From contig JAUHWE010000022.1 in NCBI GenBank assembly GCA_030424825.1, positions 1 through 16,560 of the forward strand: a stretch of 16,560 nucleotides of DNA. Reading direction: 5' to 3'. This document shows positions 15,457-16,560 of this stretch, one piece after another. A program made the translations under genes and the position numbers. The first letter of the stretch is position 1. Each line of letters begins with the position of its first letter. The stretch comes from Verrucomicrobiia bacterium (GTDB lineage Bacteria > Verrucomicrobiota > Verrucomicrobiia > Opitutales > Opitutaceae). Under the pieces are notes generated by a model that searched no databases, had not been told where the DNA came from, and saw only the letters and a list, made by a program, of their open reading frames with translations.

Positions 15457-15587
15457 ACTTTGACGGGTCAGCGACCCATCCCACAAAAACCCAAATTGTA
15501 GGTCGTCTCGCTGAGGCGACAACTTTGACGGGTAAGTGACCCGTCCTACAGCATCCGGATTGTAGGTCGTCTCGCCGAGGCGACAAC
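15457..15587. repeat. Cluster of four alternating hairpin repeats (two types, period about 64-65 bp)
   Basis: Two palindrome types alternate. Type 1 is GACGGGT-AAGTG-ACCCGTC (15527-15545), with a variant at 15462-15480. Type 2 is a 19-nt hairpin with an 8-bp stem including one G-U, at 15502-15520 and 15566-15584. The two 29-bp units around type 2 (15495-15523 and 15559-15587) differ at one base only, and that base is in the loop, so stem pairing is preserved. The TGTAGG start of type 2 resembles the reverse strand of the elements at 1097 and 5826. Confidence 0.82.
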
Positions 15588-15649
15588 CCATCTACAAGAC
15601 TCGCCTAGAAGATCGTCTCCTTTATCAATAAGACACTGAAATCCCGCCG

Positions 15650-15679
15650 TTGACAGACAAGCTACCAAACGTTGATCAT
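15650..15679 (+). promoter_or_regulatory. Possible sulfatase promoter
   Basis: A perfect -35 TTGACA (15650-15655) is followed after 18 bp by GATCAT (15674-15679), only 3 of 6 to TATAAT. Transcription would start about 4 nt before the ATG at 15690, again an almost leaderless message. The -10 is weak, so this is tentative. Confidence 0.3.
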
Positions 15680-15689
15680 CGAAGCGCCA

Positions 15690-16560
15690 ATGAATACCAC
15701 CCCAACCCTCGTTCTCATTCTCAGCTGTACGCTGCTTAGTCTAATTAGCAACCATTGCGAAGCCGCAGCTAACCATGGGAAACCCAACATCGTACTCATC
15801 ATTTCGGACGACATGGGCTACTCTGACCTCGGTTGCTATGGGGGTGAAATCGAGACACCCCAACTGGATGCCCTCGCCGCCAATGGAATTCGATTCACGA
15901 ACTTCTACGTCAACAATATGTGCTGGCCAACTCGAGCTAGCTTGATGACCGGACTGTATCCAAAATCCTCCCTATCCGATGGATCCGCGACCGGCGGGTT
16001 TCATCCTGATGTCACGACACTTCCACAAGCCCTCAAAGACGCCGGCTATGCCACTTTCATGTCCGGTAAATGGCACTTGTCCGATCCCGACCAACCGAAC
16101 GGGCCCAGCGCTCCGCACAAGCGAGGATTCGATCGAGCGTACAGCACCTACTGGGGGACGTCCGATTTTTTCGCGCCCGTAGACCTGTACCTGAATGGTG
16201 AGCGTCGTGACCACGAATGGAAAGACAATCCAGATTTCTACTACACCGATGCGATCACTGACTACGCGATTACCTTTTTAAACGATCATTCTTCGGATGA
16301 CGCTCAGAAAGAGAATCCCTTCTTCCTCTACGTGGCCTACAACGCCGCCCACTGGCCCTTGCACGCCAAACCCGAGGACATCGAACACTACAAAGGCAAA
16401 TACGCCCAAGGCTGGGACGCGTTGAGAACACAGCGCTACCAACGCATGGTGGATCTAGGCATCGTCGATCCTTCCTGGCAATTGTCGCCCCGGCATCCCG
16501 ACGTTCCCGCGTGGGAGGACGAGGCCCACAAAGCATGGCAGGAGCGACGCATGGAAGTGT
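15690..16560 (+). CDS. Secreted sulfatase (arylsulfatase type), 3' end off the window
   Basis: My translation gives 290 residues before the window ends. A hydrophobic N-terminus (about 1-27) indicates export. The alkaline-phosphatase-superfamily sulfatase domain starts at NIVLIISDDMGYSDLGCYGG, with metal ligands Asp40 and Asp41. The activation motif is C-W-P-T-R (Cys78 to Arg82), followed by ASLMTGLYP; Cys78 should be converted to formylglycine. Further active-site residues are Lys127 and His129 in SGKWHL and His221 in AAHWPLHA. The enzyme likely removes sulfate esters from a polysaccharide or other sulfated organic; the substrate cannot be predicted. Its maturation enzyme is not evident in this window, because the FGE-fold gene at 7159 lacks the needed cysteines. 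It is divergent from deaD. Confidence 0.92.
   Translation, partial: MNTTPTLVLILSCTLLSLISNHCEAAANHGKPNIVLIISDDMGYSDLGCYGGEIETPQLDALAANGIRFTNFYVNNMCWPTRASLMTGLYPKSSLSDGSATGGFHPDVTTLPQALKDAGYATFMSGKWHLSDPDQPNGPSAPHKRGFDRAYSTYWGTSDFFAPVDLYLNGERRDHEWKDNPDFYYTDAITDYAITFLNDHSSDDAQKENPFFLYVAYNAAHWPLHAKPEDIEHYKGKYAQGWDALRTQRYQRMVDLGIVDPSWQLSPRHPDVPAWEDEAHKAWQERRMEV

Larger units (their letters stand above)
15335..15689. other. Divergent intergenic region between deaD and the sulfatase gene
   Basis: These 355 bp hold a dyad next to the deaD start, a hairpin cluster at 15457-15587 and a possible sulfatase promoter at 15650. No small gene is supported; open frames through the area arise from the repeats. 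Confidence 0.6.

Noticed and set aside
15457-15587. CRISPR array
   Set aside because: Only two near-identical 29-bp units, each itself a hairpin and separated by another palindrome; no spacer series and no cas genes.

Overview
The window (16,560 bp, moderate GC) looks like chromosome of a free-living, probably marine Verrucomicrobiota bacterium, perhaps near Opitutales/Puniceicoccaceae. This is an inference from style: a secreted sulfatase, secreted proteins with long beta-rich tails, and short REP-like palindromes in intergenic DNA. No rRNA, tRNA, transposase, integrase or CRISPR array was seen.

Layout. 1-987 (-) is the N-terminal part of a DUF898/YjgN-like membrane protein running off the left edge. 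1300-1971 (+) is a secreted DUF6515-like repeat protein. 2102-2755 (-) is a small alpha/beta hydrolase, followed by about 450 bp without a convincing gene. 3204-3602 (+) is a SpoIIAA-like (STAS-fold) protein and 3664-4689 (+) a eukaryotic-type class I fructose-bisphosphate aldolase. 4788-5777 (+) is a secreted class 3 lipase.

The core, 5903-10958, is a compact nitrite-reduction/nitric-oxide module. A four-gene rightward operon (nnrS, nirV-like pseudo-formylglycine-generating enzyme, SCO1/SenC copper chaperone, Crp/Fnr-Dnr regulator) is coupled by ATGA overlaps at its first two junctions. It converges on nirK, which encodes a class II (AniA-like) copper nitrite reductase with a C-terminal cytochrome c domain. 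Both transcription units are preceded by an FNR/DNR-type box (TTGAT-N4-RTCAW) and a -10 hexamer at exactly the same distance, the geometry of a class II activated promoter. The operon's own regulator has the E-x-x-S-R recognition-helix signature that reads such boxes. The likely scheme is that the regulator responds to NO or low oxygen, turns on nirK and its own operon, SCO and NirV help mature NirK, and NnrS limits damage from NO. No NO reductase is in the window.

11266-13458 (+) is a secreted trypsin-fold (S1) protease with three beta-rich C-terminal units. 13505-15334 (-) is a DeaD/CsdA-type DEAD-box RNA helicase. 15690-16560 (+) is a secreted sulfatase running off the right edge. Between the helicase and the sulfatase lies a cluster of four alternating hairpins; two related 31-bp palindromic elements sit at 1097 and 5826.
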